Shown piece by piece: positions 8,799 through 18,616 of a DNA stretch of 64,000 nt. Numbering within the stretch: position 1 is the first letter of the stretch; each line of letters opens with the position of its first letter. The translations under genes were made by a program, and so were the position numbers. The notes beneath the pieces are model-generated. The model saw only the letters and a list, made by a program, of their open reading frames with translations, had not been told where the DNA came from and searched no databases. This DNA is from Nostoc carneum NIES-2107 (lineage in GTDB: Bacteria; Cyanobacteriota; Cyanobacteriia; Cyanobacteriales; Nostocaceae): contig AP018180.1 of NCBI GenBank assembly GCA_002368155.1, forward strand, positions 3,412,719 through 3,476,718. The letters run 5' to 3'.

Positions 8799-9465
8799 TA
8801 ACTCTTTTTTAGCTATTTTGCAATTAACTAGCCCAGCTTTACCAGTGGGAGCATATAGTTATTCGGAAGGATTAGAAACCTTAGTTGAACAAAATACTAT
8901 TACCAATCAGCAAAATTTGCAAGACTGGTTAGCATCTCAACTACGTTATGGAGCAATTCGCGTCGAAGCGGCGGTGATGCTGAGAGCTTATAAATCGGCA
9001 AAAATTGGAGATTTAGCTGCATTATCCTATTGGAACCATTGGTTATCGGCGGCTAGAGAAACCACAGAATTACGCAACGCTAGCTGGCAAATGGGGCGAT
9101 CGCTCATGCAATTACTTGGTAAACTACAACCAGAAATTTTACCGATGGTGAATGCTGTGGGTAATCCTAGCAATTATGCGATCGCCTTTGGCATTGCAGC
9201 GGCTCATTGGCAAATCAATATTCAAGCTGCTGTACTAGGATATCTGCATAGTTGGGCTAGTAATTTAATTACCGCTGGTGTAAAGCTGATACCTTTAGGA
9301 CAAACCACCGGACAGCAATTATTGCTAGATTTACAGCCATTATTAAATACTGCAGCAGTAGAAATTTTAGCCTTAGAAGATGATGAACTCGCCTGTTGTA
9401 CTTGGGGCTTATCCCTTGCTAGTATGCAGCATGAAACGCAGTATACAAGGTTGTTTAGGAGTTAG
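8779..9465 (+). CDS. ureF: Urease accessory protein UreF
   Basis: UreF couples GTP hydrolysis by UreG to nickel insertion into urease. The 228-residue all-helical protein shows the family start ([21 protein letters not shown]-like segment, residues 11-32) and a late GQTTGQQLL segment. Its start codon lies inside ureE, which implies translational coupling. A run of STRR repeats separates it from ureG. Confidence 0.95.
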   Translation: MDITLTNNSFLAILQLTSPALPVGAYSYSEGLETLVEQNTITNQQNLQDWLASQLRYGAIRVEAAVMLRAYKSAKIGDLAALSYWNHWLSAARETTELRNASWQMGRSLMQLLGKLQPEILPMVNAVGNPSNYAIAFGIAAAHWQINIQAAVLGYLHSWASNLITAGVKLIPLGQTTGQQLLLDLQPLLNTAAVEILALEDDELACCTWGLSLASMQHETQYTRLFRS

Positions 9466-9563
9466 GGATTGGGTATTGGGGACTGGGGATTAGGGACTGG
9501 GGATTGGGAGATGAGGGGACAAGGGGAGAATACCAATTACCAATGACAAATGACAAATGACCA
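9459..9563. repeat. STRR repeats inside the ure operon, running into the ureG start
   Basis: GGGGACT/GGGGATT units (9470-9510) are followed by ACCAATGACAAATGAC-type units. The last repeat copy abuts the ureG start, so the first bases of ureG (ATGACAAAT) have the repeat sequence. Confidence 0.75.
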
Positions 9564-10166
9564 ATGACAAATAATACTTTTCGAGTCGGAGTTGCAGGCC
9601 CGGTTGGTTCGGGGAAAACTGCGTTAGTAGATGCTTTATGTAAGGCGTTACGTGAGTATTATCAAATTGCTGTAGTTACCAATGATATTTATACTCAGGA
9701 GGATGCACAATTTTTGGTGCGTTCTCAGGCTTTAGCAAGCGATCGCATTTTGGGTGTAGAAACTGGTGGTTGTCCCCATACTGCGATTCGCGAAGATGCT
9801 TCGATGAATTTGGCTGCAATTGAACAACTAGAGCAGCGATTTACTAATTTAGATTTAGTATTTTTAGAAAGTGGCGGCGATAATTTAGCAGCTACATTCA
9901 GCCCGGAATTAGTAGATTTAACAATTTATGTCATCGATGTCGCGGCTGGTGATAAAATCCCTCGCAAAGGTGGCCCTGGCATTACTAAATCTGATTTATT
10001 GGTAATTAATAAAATCGACCTTGCGCCCTATGTCGGTGCAGATTTAAATGTCATGGATAGAGATGCTAAGAAAATGCGTGGCGATAAACCCTTTATTTTT
10101 ACTAATTTAAAAACTCAACAAGGGCTAACAGAAGTAATTGAATTCGTTCGCAAACATATTGCATGA
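9564..10166 (+). CDS. ureG: Urease accessory GTPase UreG
   Basis: UreG is a SIMIBI-class GTPase that dimerises with nickel and drives apo-urease maturation. The 200-residue protein has a P-loop [11 protein letters not shown] at residue 12, the metal-binding [15 protein letters not shown] with the invariant CPH motif, the [12 protein letters not shown] switch and the NKIDLAP base-recognition motif. The chosen ATG is the last in a series generated by the upstream repeats and gives a normal N-terminus. It is third in ureEFG. Confidence 0.97.
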   Translation: MTNNTFRVGVAGPVGSGKTALVDALCKALREYYQIAVVTNDIYTQEDAQFLVRSQALASDRILGVETGGCPHTAIREDASMNLAAIEQLEQRFTNLDLVFLESGGDNLAATFSPELVDLTIYVIDVAAGDKIPRKGGPGITKSDLLVINKIDLAPYVGADLNVMDRDAKKMRGDKPFIFTNLKTQQGLTEVIEFVRKHIA

Positions 10167-10266
10167 GCTATATTTTTATTTTACCCATGTTAGTCAGATT
10201 AAATTAATTTATTAAAAATAATCAATTAATTTAATAGTGCAACTTCTCAATGCACATAAATTTCTG

Positions 10267-10647
10267 TTAATCTTTTTGCAATATTGCTGTAATTTGAGAG
10301 ATGAGAATATCTAAATCAATAGGCTTTCTGATAAATCCCTTGATTTCCAAATGTTTCATATTTGTAATATCCAGTGAATCCATTGCTGTTACTAGAATAA
10401 TAGCCATATCTTTCAGCCTATCGGATTGTTTTATCTGTTGAATAATCTCTAATCCGCTGATTACAGGCATTCGCAAATCTACTATTAATAATTCTGGTAC
10501 CTCAGGGTTATTTTCTAAAAAAGTGAGCAATCCTAAACCAGAATTAAATATCTTACTGTTAAAACCATAGATTAATAGTGCTGATTTTAACCAGAGCGTA
10601 CTCTCTACAGAGTCATCACAAATTAATATCTCTTTTGTCTTATTCAT
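10267..10647 (-). CDS. Single-domain response regulator (CheY-like)
   Basis: The 126-residue protein is a lone receiver domain. It has the acidic pair in ILICDDS, the phosphoacceptor aspartate in LLIVDLRMP near 57, a threonine/serine position in IILVTAMDS and the lysine in FIRKPIDL near 106. It has no output domain and no adjacent histidine kinase, so it probably works in a phosphorelay or by binding a partner. It is convergent with ureG across 100 bases. Confidence 0.92.
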   Translation of the reverse strand: MNKTKEILICDDSVESTLWLKSALLIYGFNSKIFNSGLGLLTFLENNPEVPELLIVDLRMPVISGLEIIQQIKQSDRLKDMAIILVTAMDSLDITNMKHLEIKGFIRKPIDLDILISQITAILQKD

Positions 10648-11289
10648 ATAGAAGAATTATTGTGAATTATCAAAATTATTAGATGTCAAAATTTTATAGG
10701 TTGGTTTATGATTATAATAAAATACTTTTGAGTCTTTAATGATAACTTAATTATGAAAAATACTTGTGATATTAATCACAAAATATAGTAATTAAAATAT
10801 ACAAATCTAGTCAAAGAGATGCTTACATGAGGATTGCTGTATTAGTAGTTTAGTTGTCTTTATCCCTCTTGTGTCAGACTGGGAAAACCCAATCGCGGAA
10901 AGCCTTTGGGAGCTTTACTTTTCAGGTTTTGTCCACAAGTTTTATTTTCTAATAGAAAATAAAAGCTCAAGGCTTGATTAGATAAAAGTTCCAGTGTTTC
11001 GCTACGATTATTGTTTTCCGGAAGTGACAGAACAGGGTTATTAGGCGATCGCATTACTATAGTCACAGGATTCGGTCAAAAATCCTGGGTAAGTTGTAAA
11101 AGTTCTCTTTTAGCTAAAGAGTCGGGTTAGCAAAACAAAATTTATCAATGTATTTCCAGATAAAAGGAATAAATTTCTCCTTTTACGGAGAAAACCTGAT
11201 TTCCCCAATTAAGAAATTTATCGGCAGAATGATGCTGATATGTACACCGAGATTATAATCTAGTACAAGCGAACTATTAAAATGATGGA
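10648..11289. other. Intergenic, 642 bases
   Basis: It lies between the minus-strand response regulator and the photolyase. It holds copy B of the 133-base dispersed repeat (10910-11042) followed by ordinary AT-rich sequence. The 68-codon minus-strand ORF at 10860-11066 lies mostly on this repeat and is not conserved as an ORF in copy A, so I treat it as non-coding. Confidence 0.55.
10910..11042 (+). repeat. Dispersed repeat, copy B (133 bp)
   Basis: It aligns over its full length with 4811-4943 in the same orientation, with no visible terminal inverted repeats. Both copies have the same 133-base length and matching ends (CTTTACTTTTCAG to GAACAGGG), which argues for a defined element. Confidence 0.65.
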
Positions 11290-12720
11290 ATGTCTGACCT
11301 AATTCTATTTTGGCATCGCCGCGATTTAAGGATTTCTGATAATACAGGACTAGCCGCAGCCCGCAAACAAAGTCCTAAGGTAGTAGGAGTATTTTGCCTC
11401 GACCAGAATATTCTCCAACGGGATGATATTGCGGCAGTGCGGGTAACTTATATGATTGGCTGCTTACAAGCATTACAAAAGCGCTATGCGGAAGCGGGTA
11501 GCCAGTTGTTAATACTTCATGGTAATCCTATGCAAGCAATTCCCGCCTTAGCTACGGCGTTGAATGCCAAAGCTGTGTTTTGGAACTGGGATGTAGAACC
11601 CTATTCTCAAGAACGCGATCGCACTATAATTGATGCTCTTCAAGAAAAAGGCATTGCATTTCTAACAGAAAACTGGGATCAAATCCTGCACTCGCCAGCA
11701 GAAATTCGCACAGGTGGTAATGCCCCTTACACTGTTTACACCCCCTTCTGGAAAAATTGGATTAGCAAAGCCAAGGCTAAACCAGTAGAAACTCTGCAAA
11801 ATGCTGAAGGTTTAACAGCCATTGAACAAGAAATTGCCCAACAAACTGGAGCAATACCACTACCAACCGCCAAAGATTTGGGATTTATCTGGGATGGTGA
11901 ATTAGTTCTTCCCCCAGGAGAAGCCGCAGCGCAAGAAAGGTTAGAAGAATTTAGCGCCAGTGCGATTAATGAATACCAGGAACAGCGGAATTTTCCGGCT
12001 ACGGATGGTACATCGCAACTGAGTGCAGCTTTAAAATTTGGTGCGATCGGCATTCGTACAGTTTGGCAAACTACCCTAGACGCGCTAGAAAATAGCCGTA
12101 GCGACGAAACCACAACCAGCATCCGCACATGGCAACAAGAACTAGCATGGCGGGAATTTTATCAACACGCCATGTATCACTTCCCGGAATTAGCTGAAGG
12201 TGCATATCGCGAAGCCTTCAAAAACTTTCCTTGGGAAAACAACGAAGAACATTATCAAGCTTGGTGTGAAGGCAGAACAGGTTACCCTATCGTTGATGCA
12301 GCCATGCGCCAATTAAACGAAAGCGGCTGGATGCATAACCGTTGTCGGATGATTGTTGCCAGTTTCTTAACTAAAGACTTATTAATCAGTCCGCAAATGG
12401 GAGAAAAATACTTTATGCAGAGATTGATTGATGGGGACTTATCTGCCAATAATGGTGGTTGGCAATGGAGTGCTTCTAGTGGCATGGATCCCAAACCTAT
12501 ACGCATTTTCAACCCAGCTAGCCAAGCACAAAAATTCGATCCAGATGCCGAATACATCCGCCAATGGTTACCAGAATTGCGGTCTATAGATACTGAATAT
12601 TTAGTAACTGGTAAAATTACACCAATAGAACGCCGTGCGGTGGGTTATCCTGACCCCATTGTGGATCATAAAATTCAGCAAAAACAGTTTAAACAGGTTT
12701 ATCAACAGCAAAAAAGCTGA
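11290..12720 (+). CDS. phr: Deoxyribodipyrimidine photolyase (class I CPD photolyase)
   Basis: The enzyme repairs cyclobutane pyrimidine dimers using light, FAD and an antenna chromophore. The N-terminal photolyase domain begins [20 protein letters not shown]. The C-terminal FAD-binding domain, from about 200, contains [59 protein letters not shown] and [14 protein letters not shown], the strongly conserved class I flavin-site segments. At 476 residues the length is normal. An 8-HDF antenna would be typical for cyanobacteria but is not provable here. It appears monocistronic. Confidence 0.95.
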   Translation: MSDLILFWHRRDLRISDNTGLAAARKQSPKVVGVFCLDQNILQRDDIAAVRVTYMIGCLQALQKRYAEAGSQLLILHGNPMQAIPALATALNAKAVFWNWDVEPYSQERDRTIIDALQEKGIAFLTENWDQILHSPAEIRTGGNAPYTVYTPFWKNWISKAKAKPVETLQNAEGLTAIEQEIAQQTGAIPLPTAKDLGFIWDGELVLPPGEAAAQERLEEFSASAINEYQEQRNFPATDGTSQLSAALKFGAIGIRTVWQTTLDALENSRSDETTTSIRTWQQELAWREFYQHAMYHFPELAEGAYREAFKNFPWENNEEHYQAWCEGRTGYPIVDAAMRQLNESGWMHNRCRMIVASFLTKDLLISPQMGEKYFMQRLIDGDLSANNGGWQWSASSGMDPKPIRIFNPASQAQKFDPDAEYIRQWLPELRSIDTEYLVTGKITPIERRAVGYPDPIVDHKIQQKQFKQVYQQQKS

Positions 12721-13048
12721 GATGAAGAATTAATACCGATTCACCAAAATCCTCACACAGATAGATTTTGCGTAGGGGTTTAGCAATGCTAAACCCTATA
12801 TCTGAGGTACTATAAGGTGCGATCGCATCAAAGTAGGACATAAATATTATAGTAATCATTCCAGATCATCAATATCTCTACTCCTAAACATATTTTCTAG
12901 ATAAATTACCCTAAATAATAGGTTCAAACTAGATTTTTTTTGTCACTTTTAGAATTTCACAATTCTAGAAAAATATCAAATCCTTGCAGAAGATAGTAAT
13001 TAACAGCAGTAACCTGCTAAATGCAAAATCTGATATTTTCAGTTACCC
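12721..13048. other. Intergenic upstream of the lanthipeptide locus, 328 bases
   Basis: It contains a dispersed hairpin repeat (12731-12801) and an AT-rich stretch of about 200 bases before the kinase gene. No promoter motif stands out. Confidence 0.5.
12731..12801 (+). repeat. Dispersed hairpin repeat, plus-strand copy
   Basis: An ATACCGATT lead is followed by ATAGATTTTGCGTAGGGG and the hairpin GGGTTTAGCAATGCTAAACCC. A homologous copy sits inverted at 22161-22231 in the exporter operon, so two copies in opposite orientation flank the lanthipeptide genes. Confidence 0.65.
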
Positions 13049-14212
13049 ATGACCTTTTTATTAAATGCTCAGAATGTCTGCGATTATTTAGCTAGACATA
13101 ATCTTTGTTCTCCAAGCGAAACAAACCACATTGACATAGAGTTAAAATCTGCTAAAAATTTTAATTTATTACTAACACTGCCAAATCATCAAAAGCTGTT
13201 AGTCAAGCAAGAAAGGCATAATCACGAAGGGAAAGCATCTGGCGAATTTTTAAGTGAGTGGCGCATTCAAGAATTTGTACAAAAATTTCCCGAATTAAAT
13301 TATCTTCGCCCTTCTCTACCAGAGATACTGCATTATGATGCAGAAAATTCCATTATGGTAGCAAGATATCTAGACAATTATCAAGATTTAATGGAATTTT
13401 ACACCAAAGAGAAAATTTTTGATAGTAAAATTGCTGCGGCAATAGGTAATTTCTTAGCTAATATTCATCGTCATACTTTCAACCATCAACAATATCAGGC
13501 TTTCTTATCGGGTAATGCAGATGATTCTTACACAGAACAAGTAAGAAAAATGGTTCAGTATTTAGAAATAATAGAACCAGAAATTTTTGGTTTAGTACCT
13601 ACTGATGGGTTAAGATTTTTTGCACTGTATCAACGTTTTGATAGCTTAGGAACAGCTTTAAAAAATTTGGGTAATGCTGTGACTCCTTGTTGTTTAACTC
13701 ACAATGATCTCAAGCTAAATAATATATTAGTTCATAACAATTGGCAGCAATCCACTAACAATGTTATCCGCATAATTGATTGGGAACGTTCTGCTTGGGG
13801 AGATCCCGCATTTGATTTAGGAACACTAATTAGTAGCTACGTCCAATTATGGCTGGGTAGCTTAGTTATCAGTAAATCTTTGAGTCTGGACGAATCTCTA
13901 AGTTTAGCGATGACTCCCCTAGAAAAGCTTCAGCCTTCAATTGCGACATTAACCCAAGTTTATTTGCAGACATTCCCGGAAATTTTAAAACACCGTCCTG
14001 ATTTCTTGCTGCGTGTGATGCAATTTACAGGTTTTGCTTTGATTCAAGGGATTCAAGCAATGATTCAGTATCAAAAATCTTTTGGCAATACAGGTATTGC
14101 TATGCTTCAGGTTGCTAAAAGTTTATTATGTCGTCCAGAACAGTCCATACCAACAATTTTTGGTGCGATTGGTACAAGCGAATTAATTCAGCAAACCGCG
14201 TTAACTGCTTAA
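13049..14212 (+). CDS. APH/ChoK-like phosphotransferase of the lanthipeptide locus
   Basis: The 387-residue protein has the aminoglycoside-phosphotransferase kinase fold. Its Brenner loop is CLTHNDLKLNNILV (H-x-D-x4-N, near residues 223-232), followed by the metal-binding IIDWERSAWGDPAFDLG. A candidate ATP-binding lysine is in KLLVKQERHNHEGK. Such kinases pair with HopA1-type proteins in thioamitide and class V lanthipeptide clusters, where the pair dehydrates Ser/Thr by phosphorylation and elimination. Here it lies 24 bases before the HopA1-family gene and upstream of LanM. I infer a peptide-modifying role; self-resistance is the alternative. Confidence 0.8.
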   Translation: MTFLLNAQNVCDYLARHNLCSPSETNHIDIELKSAKNFNLLLTLPNHQKLLVKQERHNHEGKASGEFLSEWRIQEFVQKFPELNYLRPSLPEILHYDAENSIMVARYLDNYQDLMEFYTKEKIFDSKIAAAIGNFLANIHRHTFNHQQYQAFLSGNADDSYTEQVRKMVQYLEIIEPEIFGLVPTDGLRFFALYQRFDSLGTALKNLGNAVTPCCLTHNDLKLNNILVHNNWQQSTNNVIRIIDWERSAWGDPAFDLGTLISSYVQLWLGSLVISKSLSLDESLSLAMTPLEKLQPSIATLTQVYLQTFPEILKHRPDFLLRVMQFTGFALIQGIQAMIQYQKSFGNTGIAMLQVAKSLLCRPEQSIPTIFGAIGTSELIQQTALTA

Positions 14213-14236
14213 TAGACTTTTTATCATTCAATCATT

Positions 14237-15349
14237 ATGCAATTACTTAATTCTGTGCAAACTCAGCTTAAACCTGGCATCAATCAGCGCTTAGTCAATG
14301 TTCTGGAAGATATTGTTAACAATATTGAAATTCGCTCTGATTTTTCCATTCGCCATCCAGATTATCAACCCTTAGAAGTACCTGCTGAAGCTGTTGAACG
14401 CTTTCAAAAATTTCCTGCAGAAATGCAGCAAAAATATCTCAGTTTGCAGTTGCGAAGTTTTCTTTATGGTATTTATTACAACGGTTCAATGCAAAGTGAA
14501 CTAACAGCCGACAAAAAAACAAAAAATTTACCCTTAGATTTGGAAAATAATACAGTTCTAGGTGTAGATGTAGTTTTTTATAAACAATTGCATGAAAGTA
14601 ATTATGGAGAGGGTTATTTTCAGCCAGGATGGTCAATTTTAAAAGAAGAGAGTGATAGTAAATTAATAGTTAGCAAGGGTAGTTTGAAGCTGCACATTCA
14701 ACGGGATAAACATTTAGCTTCATCTCATACATCTGCTGCTGTCGGTGATGTAGTTCCGATTAAAATGCCAAAAAATATTGTCCAAAACGGCTTTTACATG
14801 GCAGTTAGTAATGCCGGATTATCTCGCCATAGTGCAGAAAATCTACAGATTGTGCGGATATATTTCAATCTCACCCCAGCAGGTGCTATTGCTGTCATGG
14901 GTGACATCACACAGCATTTAAATCAGATAAATATACCTTTTCAATTTAAAGTTTTGTACAATCCCAAAGATTATAATCGCTACGATTCTGGAGTTTTGTA
15001 CTTTGACAAAAGTGATTATGAATTGTTGAGACAATCATTAAAGATGATTTATCTCGAAAATCGTGAACATTTTAAATCAGAAATTCCTCTATTCACCAAA
15101 AAACTAGCACCAGGTTTAGGTTTAGCAGAAGAACCAAATCAAAAGTTTGCTGAACAAGAAAGTTTTGGGATGAATCGCTGTCAAATAATTGCAAATGGTT
15201 TACTTACTGCTTGGTATCAAGGAGATAATTCTCCTCAAAGACGGATAGCAGCAATTCAAGAGCAGTTTTTGCTGGTAGGAATTGATTTAGAATTTGTTCA
15301 CCTCAACGCTAATTCTGAAGATATTTACCAAGTATTAGAAGTATCTTAG
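14237..15349 (+). CDS. HopA1-family protein (putative split-dehydratase lyase partner)
   Basis: The 370-residue protein resembles the T3SS-effector HopA1 family found in many cyanobacterial RiPP clusters. Matching features are the helical N-terminal part (PAEMQQKYLSLQLRSFLYGIYYNGS), the central LGVDVVFYKQLHESNYGEGYFQPGW and a C-terminal FTKKLAPGLGLAEEP segment. In thioviridamide-type and class V lanthipeptide clusters a HopA1 protein acts with an APH kinase to eliminate phosphate from Ser/Thr. The recognition is from sequence memory and moderately certain. It sits between the kinase and lanM on one strand, with short spacers. Confidence 0.75.
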   Translation: MQLLNSVQTQLKPGINQRLVNVLEDIVNNIEIRSDFSIRHPDYQPLEVPAEAVERFQKFPAEMQQKYLSLQLRSFLYGIYYNGSMQSELTADKKTKNLPLDLENNTVLGVDVVFYKQLHESNYGEGYFQPGWSILKEESDSKLIVSKGSLKLHIQRDKHLASSHTSAAVGDVVPIKMPKNIVQNGFYMAVSNAGLSRHSAENLQIVRIYFNLTPAGAIAVMGDITQHLNQINIPFQFKVLYNPKDYNRYDSGVLYFDKSDYELLRQSLKMIYLENREHFKSEIPLFTKKLAPGLGLAEEPNQKFAEQESFGMNRCQIIANGLLTAWYQGDNSPQRRIAAIQEQFLLVGIDLEFVHLNANSEDIYQVLEVS

Positions 15350-15397
15350 CTAATGTAATTAAAAAATATTTCATTGAAGTTTATCAAAAATAATAAA

Positions 15398-18300
15398 ATG
15401 AAAATATCTGACTCAAAAATATCCCAAATAGTTATTAACGCTACTTTCTTGTCTGAAAACATCAATAACAAATATTACCAAAATATAAATTCTCAGCAAC
15501 TTGACCAAAACCTAATTGAAAAACATCTGCAAACTTGGTGTCAAGCAATTGGCGGAGAACAACAACTGAAACAACATCTTCATTGGGATGGATTAGATTT
15601 AAATACCGTGCGTTCCTTGTTAGTAACAGCAGATTTTAGCAAAGATGATAAATTACCAGCTTGGGCAGAAACCCTAAAAGAATTAATTGAAAGTGGTATA
15701 TCTTTACTAAATCTAGAAGCAGCAGAAAAATTACCCCTTGATTCGCAAAAACTTTTACCTTTTGAAGATTTTTATTTTCCATTTCTCTTGGTAGCACGCC
15801 GTAAATTATCTGCGGCGCTATCTCAAAATCATGATTTAAAGTTATTAAATATAGAAGCATATTTAACCTTAGAATATAGCTTACTGCAACAATTAGTAAG
15901 TTTAGGAACAGAAACATTATTATTTGAGTTTGATAAATTACGCCCAAATCAAGATTCTGCAAAGCAAGATAACCATACAGCAGAAAATAACAGTCGAATT
16001 ATTTATGATCAATTTATTCAAAATCTGCTCGAAGATGGAGGATTGAAGTTTTTTGAGCATTACCCTGTTTTAGCAAGACTGATCTCCACTAATATTAATT
16101 TTTGGGTAACCAATACTACTGAATTTATCCAACGGTTACAAGCTGATATCTCAGAAATTGAGCAGACTTTCTCTGAAGATATAAACATTGGAAAAGTCAA
16201 GGAAATAGAAACATCCCTATCAAACCGTCATCATGGTGGAGGTAGTATTTTAGCTATTACCTTTGATTCAGGCATCAAAATTGTCTATAAACCTAAAGAT
16301 TTGAGCTTAGATGTAGCTTTTAATAATTTACTAGATTGGTGTAATCAAAAAGGCATATCTTTACCATTTAAAATTACCAGAATTCTTCAACGACAAGAGT
16401 ATGCCTGGATTGAATTTATTGCTCACCAACCTTGTGAGCATCAAGCCGCAGTCAACAACTTTTATAAAAGAGCGGGAATGTTATTATCACTGCTGTTTGT
16501 ATTAGGCACTAAAGACTGTGGCTCTGAAAATGTGATCGCCAATTCTGAATATCCAATTCTGATTGATGCTGACATCTTAATGCATCCTCTAGTTAAAAGT
16601 AATGATGAATCAGAAGACTGGTTTCGAGATTCAGTTTTAAAAGCAGGATTTTTACCTGCTTGGGAAGGTAATACATTCTCAAAAAATGCTCAAGATTCCA
16701 GCGTACTAGGCAATATTTATCCCCAACAAGTCAATGCTTCTAGAGAGTGGCAATTTATTAATACAGATGGAATGCATCTAACTTCTAAAACAGCAATTAT
16801 TCCTTCTAGTACTAATGCGGTAATTTTAGAAGGTAAACCTGTTTCGCCCAGAAACTATGTAGAGAAAATTGTCACTGGTTTTGAGGAGATATACTGCTTA
16901 TTAATCAAAAACAAAGAAACTTTGTTGGGTGAAGACAGTCCTTTATCAACTATCAAATCATTAAAATCTCGATTTATCCCTCATCCATCCATACTATATG
17001 CTGTCGTCGCTAAAAACAGCCTCAATCCTCAATCTTTGCGTAATGGCATAGAATATAGCATTCTGATTAATAGCTTAATTGATACTTTTAGCCGTTCTTT
17101 GCTAAAAGTTGAAGCTAATCCAGAAAATTGGGCAATTTGGCAAGTAGAAACAAAGTCTTTGCAACAACAAGATATTCCCTATTTCTCTGTATGGTGTAAT
17201 AGTGATGATTTAGAAATTGAAAAAAACAAAGTAATTAAACAATTTTTTACAACATCCAGTTACCAAAGGTTAATTACTCAACTGCAAAATCTTGATGAAC
17301 AGAATTTAACTATACAAATTAAATTAATTCGGATGAGTTTTGATGCCAAGTTTGCTCATTTGACACAAAGAGATACTACTTTACAGGGCAATTTACCACA
17401 ATTTCACTCACTTACTACAGAAGAATTACTCCAAGAAGCTGTAGCAATTGGCAATAGTCTTATTTCTAATGCGATTTGTAATTCTCATGGATGTAACTGG
17501 ATTGATTTAGATTATATGTTCATGGCTAACCGCTACCAACTCCAGCCATTAGATGATTCTTTATATACAGGACGTGCTGGAGTTAGCTTATTTCTAGCAG
17601 CCTTAGCAAAAATAACTGGTAAAAATGAATTTAAAGAAGTCGCATTGTCTGCTTTATTACCTTTAAAGAAATCGCTCAAAAATTTAGAAAGTCGCCAAGA
17701 AATACTACAGTTAAAACTTGGTTTATCTGGCATTGGTGGTATGATTTACAGTCTAGTTAAAATTAGCCAATTTTTAGAATACTTCAGTATTTTAGAATAT
17801 GCACAGCTTGCTGCCAAGCTACTAACAAAAGAGGTAATTGCAAGCGATAAAAAACTAGACGTTATGTGGGGAGTAGCAGGGGCAATTCAAGGATTATTAT
17901 CTCTTTATCATCAAACAGGTGACCAAGTTGTGTTAGATATAGCAGTTACCTGTGGCAATCATTTATTATCGCAGCGAAATAATACCAAACCTAGAGCATG
18001 GGTAACAATAGAAAATAAAAAACCTTTAACTGGATTTGCTCATGGAGTATCAGGAATTTCTCTTTCTCTATTACGCTTATATGCTGCTGTAGGAGAAATA
18101 GCTTTTTTAACGGCTGCAAAAGAGGCAATAGAATATGAAAAAAGTGCCTTTGATAAATCAATACAGAATTGGCGAGATTACCCATCATCCGAACAAAATA
18201 ATCTGTATGCTTGGTGTCATGGCAGTCCGGGAATTGGGTTAGGTCGTTTAGGTAGTTTATCAATTATACAGACAGAAGAAATTTATTCAGACATTAATCT

Positions 18301-18616
18301 TGCTTTGGAAACTACCCAAAATTATGGAATACCTCATACAGATATAGACCATCTTTGCTGTGGACATATGGGAAGAGCAGAACTGTTTATTTTAGCATCC
18401 CAAAAATTAGTTAATCAGGAATGGCTAAATATTGCTAAACAACAGCTTAGGTGGGTTATAGACAGAGCAAAAATAAATGGAGAATATGCTTTAAGTTTTC
18501 ACTTGTATAAATCTGCTTATAGTCCTAGTTTTTTCCGAGGTAATGCAGGGATAGGTTATCAATTTCTACGTTTAGCATTTCCCGAAATTTTACCTTCAGT
18601 TTTAATTTGCGAATGA
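15398..18616 (+). CDS. lanM: Class II lanthipeptide synthetase LanM, CCG-type
   Basis: LanM enzymes dehydrate Ser/Thr and then cyclise Cys onto them. The ATG at 15398 gives 1072 residues; a TTG at 15374 would add eight. The N-terminal DUF4135 dehydratase domain has IKIVYKPKDLSLD (Lys 298), GTKDCGSENVIA (Asp 373, Asn 378) and YPILIDADIL (Asp 390). The usual D-x-H-x-x-N and IDLE patterns read D-C-G-S-E-N and IDAD, so the expected His is Gly. The LanC domain begins at SLYTGRAGVSLFLAAL and has GFAHGVSGIS, AWCHGSPGIG (Cys 940) and HLCCGHMG (Cys 987, Cys 988). The Cys-Cys-Gly zinc site is that of ProcM-like, low-selectivity enzymes. Two precursors follow. Confidence 0.93.
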   Translation: MKISDSKISQIVINATFLSENINNKYYQNINSQQLDQNLIEKHLQTWCQAIGGEQQLKQHLHWDGLDLNTVRSLLVTADFSKDDKLPAWAETLKELIESGISLLNLEAAEKLPLDSQKLLPFEDFYFPFLLVARRKLSAALSQNHDLKLLNIEAYLTLEYSLLQQLVSLGTETLLFEFDKLRPNQDSAKQDNHTAENNSRIIYDQFIQNLLEDGGLKFFEHYPVLARLISTNINFWVTNTTEFIQRLQADISEIEQTFSEDINIGKVKEIETSLSNRHHGGGSILAITFDSGIKIVYKPKDLSLDVAFNNLLDWCNQKGISLPFKITRILQRQEYAWIEFIAHQPCEHQAAVNNFYKRAGMLLSLLFVLGTKDCGSENVIANSEYPILIDADILMHPLVKSNDESEDWFRDSVLKAGFLPAWEGNTFSKNAQDSSVLGNIYPQQVNASREWQFINTDGMHLTSKTAIIPSSTNAVILEGKPVSPRNYVEKIVTGFEEIYCLLIKNKETLLGEDSPLSTIKSLKSRFIPHPSILYAVVAKNSLNPQSLRNGIEYSILINSLIDTFSRSLLKVEANPENWAIWQVETKSLQQQDIPYFSVWCNSDDLEIEKNKVIKQFFTTSSYQRLITQLQNLDEQNLTIQIKLIRMSFDAKFAHLTQRDTTLQGNLPQFHSLTTEELLQEAVAIGNSLISNAICNSHGCNWIDLDYMFMANRYQLQPLDDSLYTGRAGVSLFLAALAKITGKNEFKEVALSALLPLKKSLKNLESRQEILQLKLGLSGIGGMIYSLVKISQFLEYFSILEYAQLAAKLLTKEVIASDKKLDVMWGVAGAIQGLLSLYHQTGDQVVLDIAVTCGNHLLSQRNNTKPRAWVTIENKKPLTGFAHGVSGISLSLLRLYAAVGEIAFLTAAKEAIEYEKSAFDKSIQNWRDYPSSEQNNLYAWCHGSPGIGLGRLGSLSIIQTEEIYSDINLALETTQNYGIPHTDIDHLCCGHMGRAELFILASQKLVNQEWLNIAKQQLRWVIDRAKINGEYALSFHLYKSAYSPSFFRGNAGIGYQFLRLAFPEILPSVLICE

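Noticed and set aside
10860-11066. 68-codon minus-strand ORF
   Set aside because: It lies mostly on a dispersed 133-base repeat; I could not find a matching ORF in the other copy (4811-4943), and there is no ribosome site.
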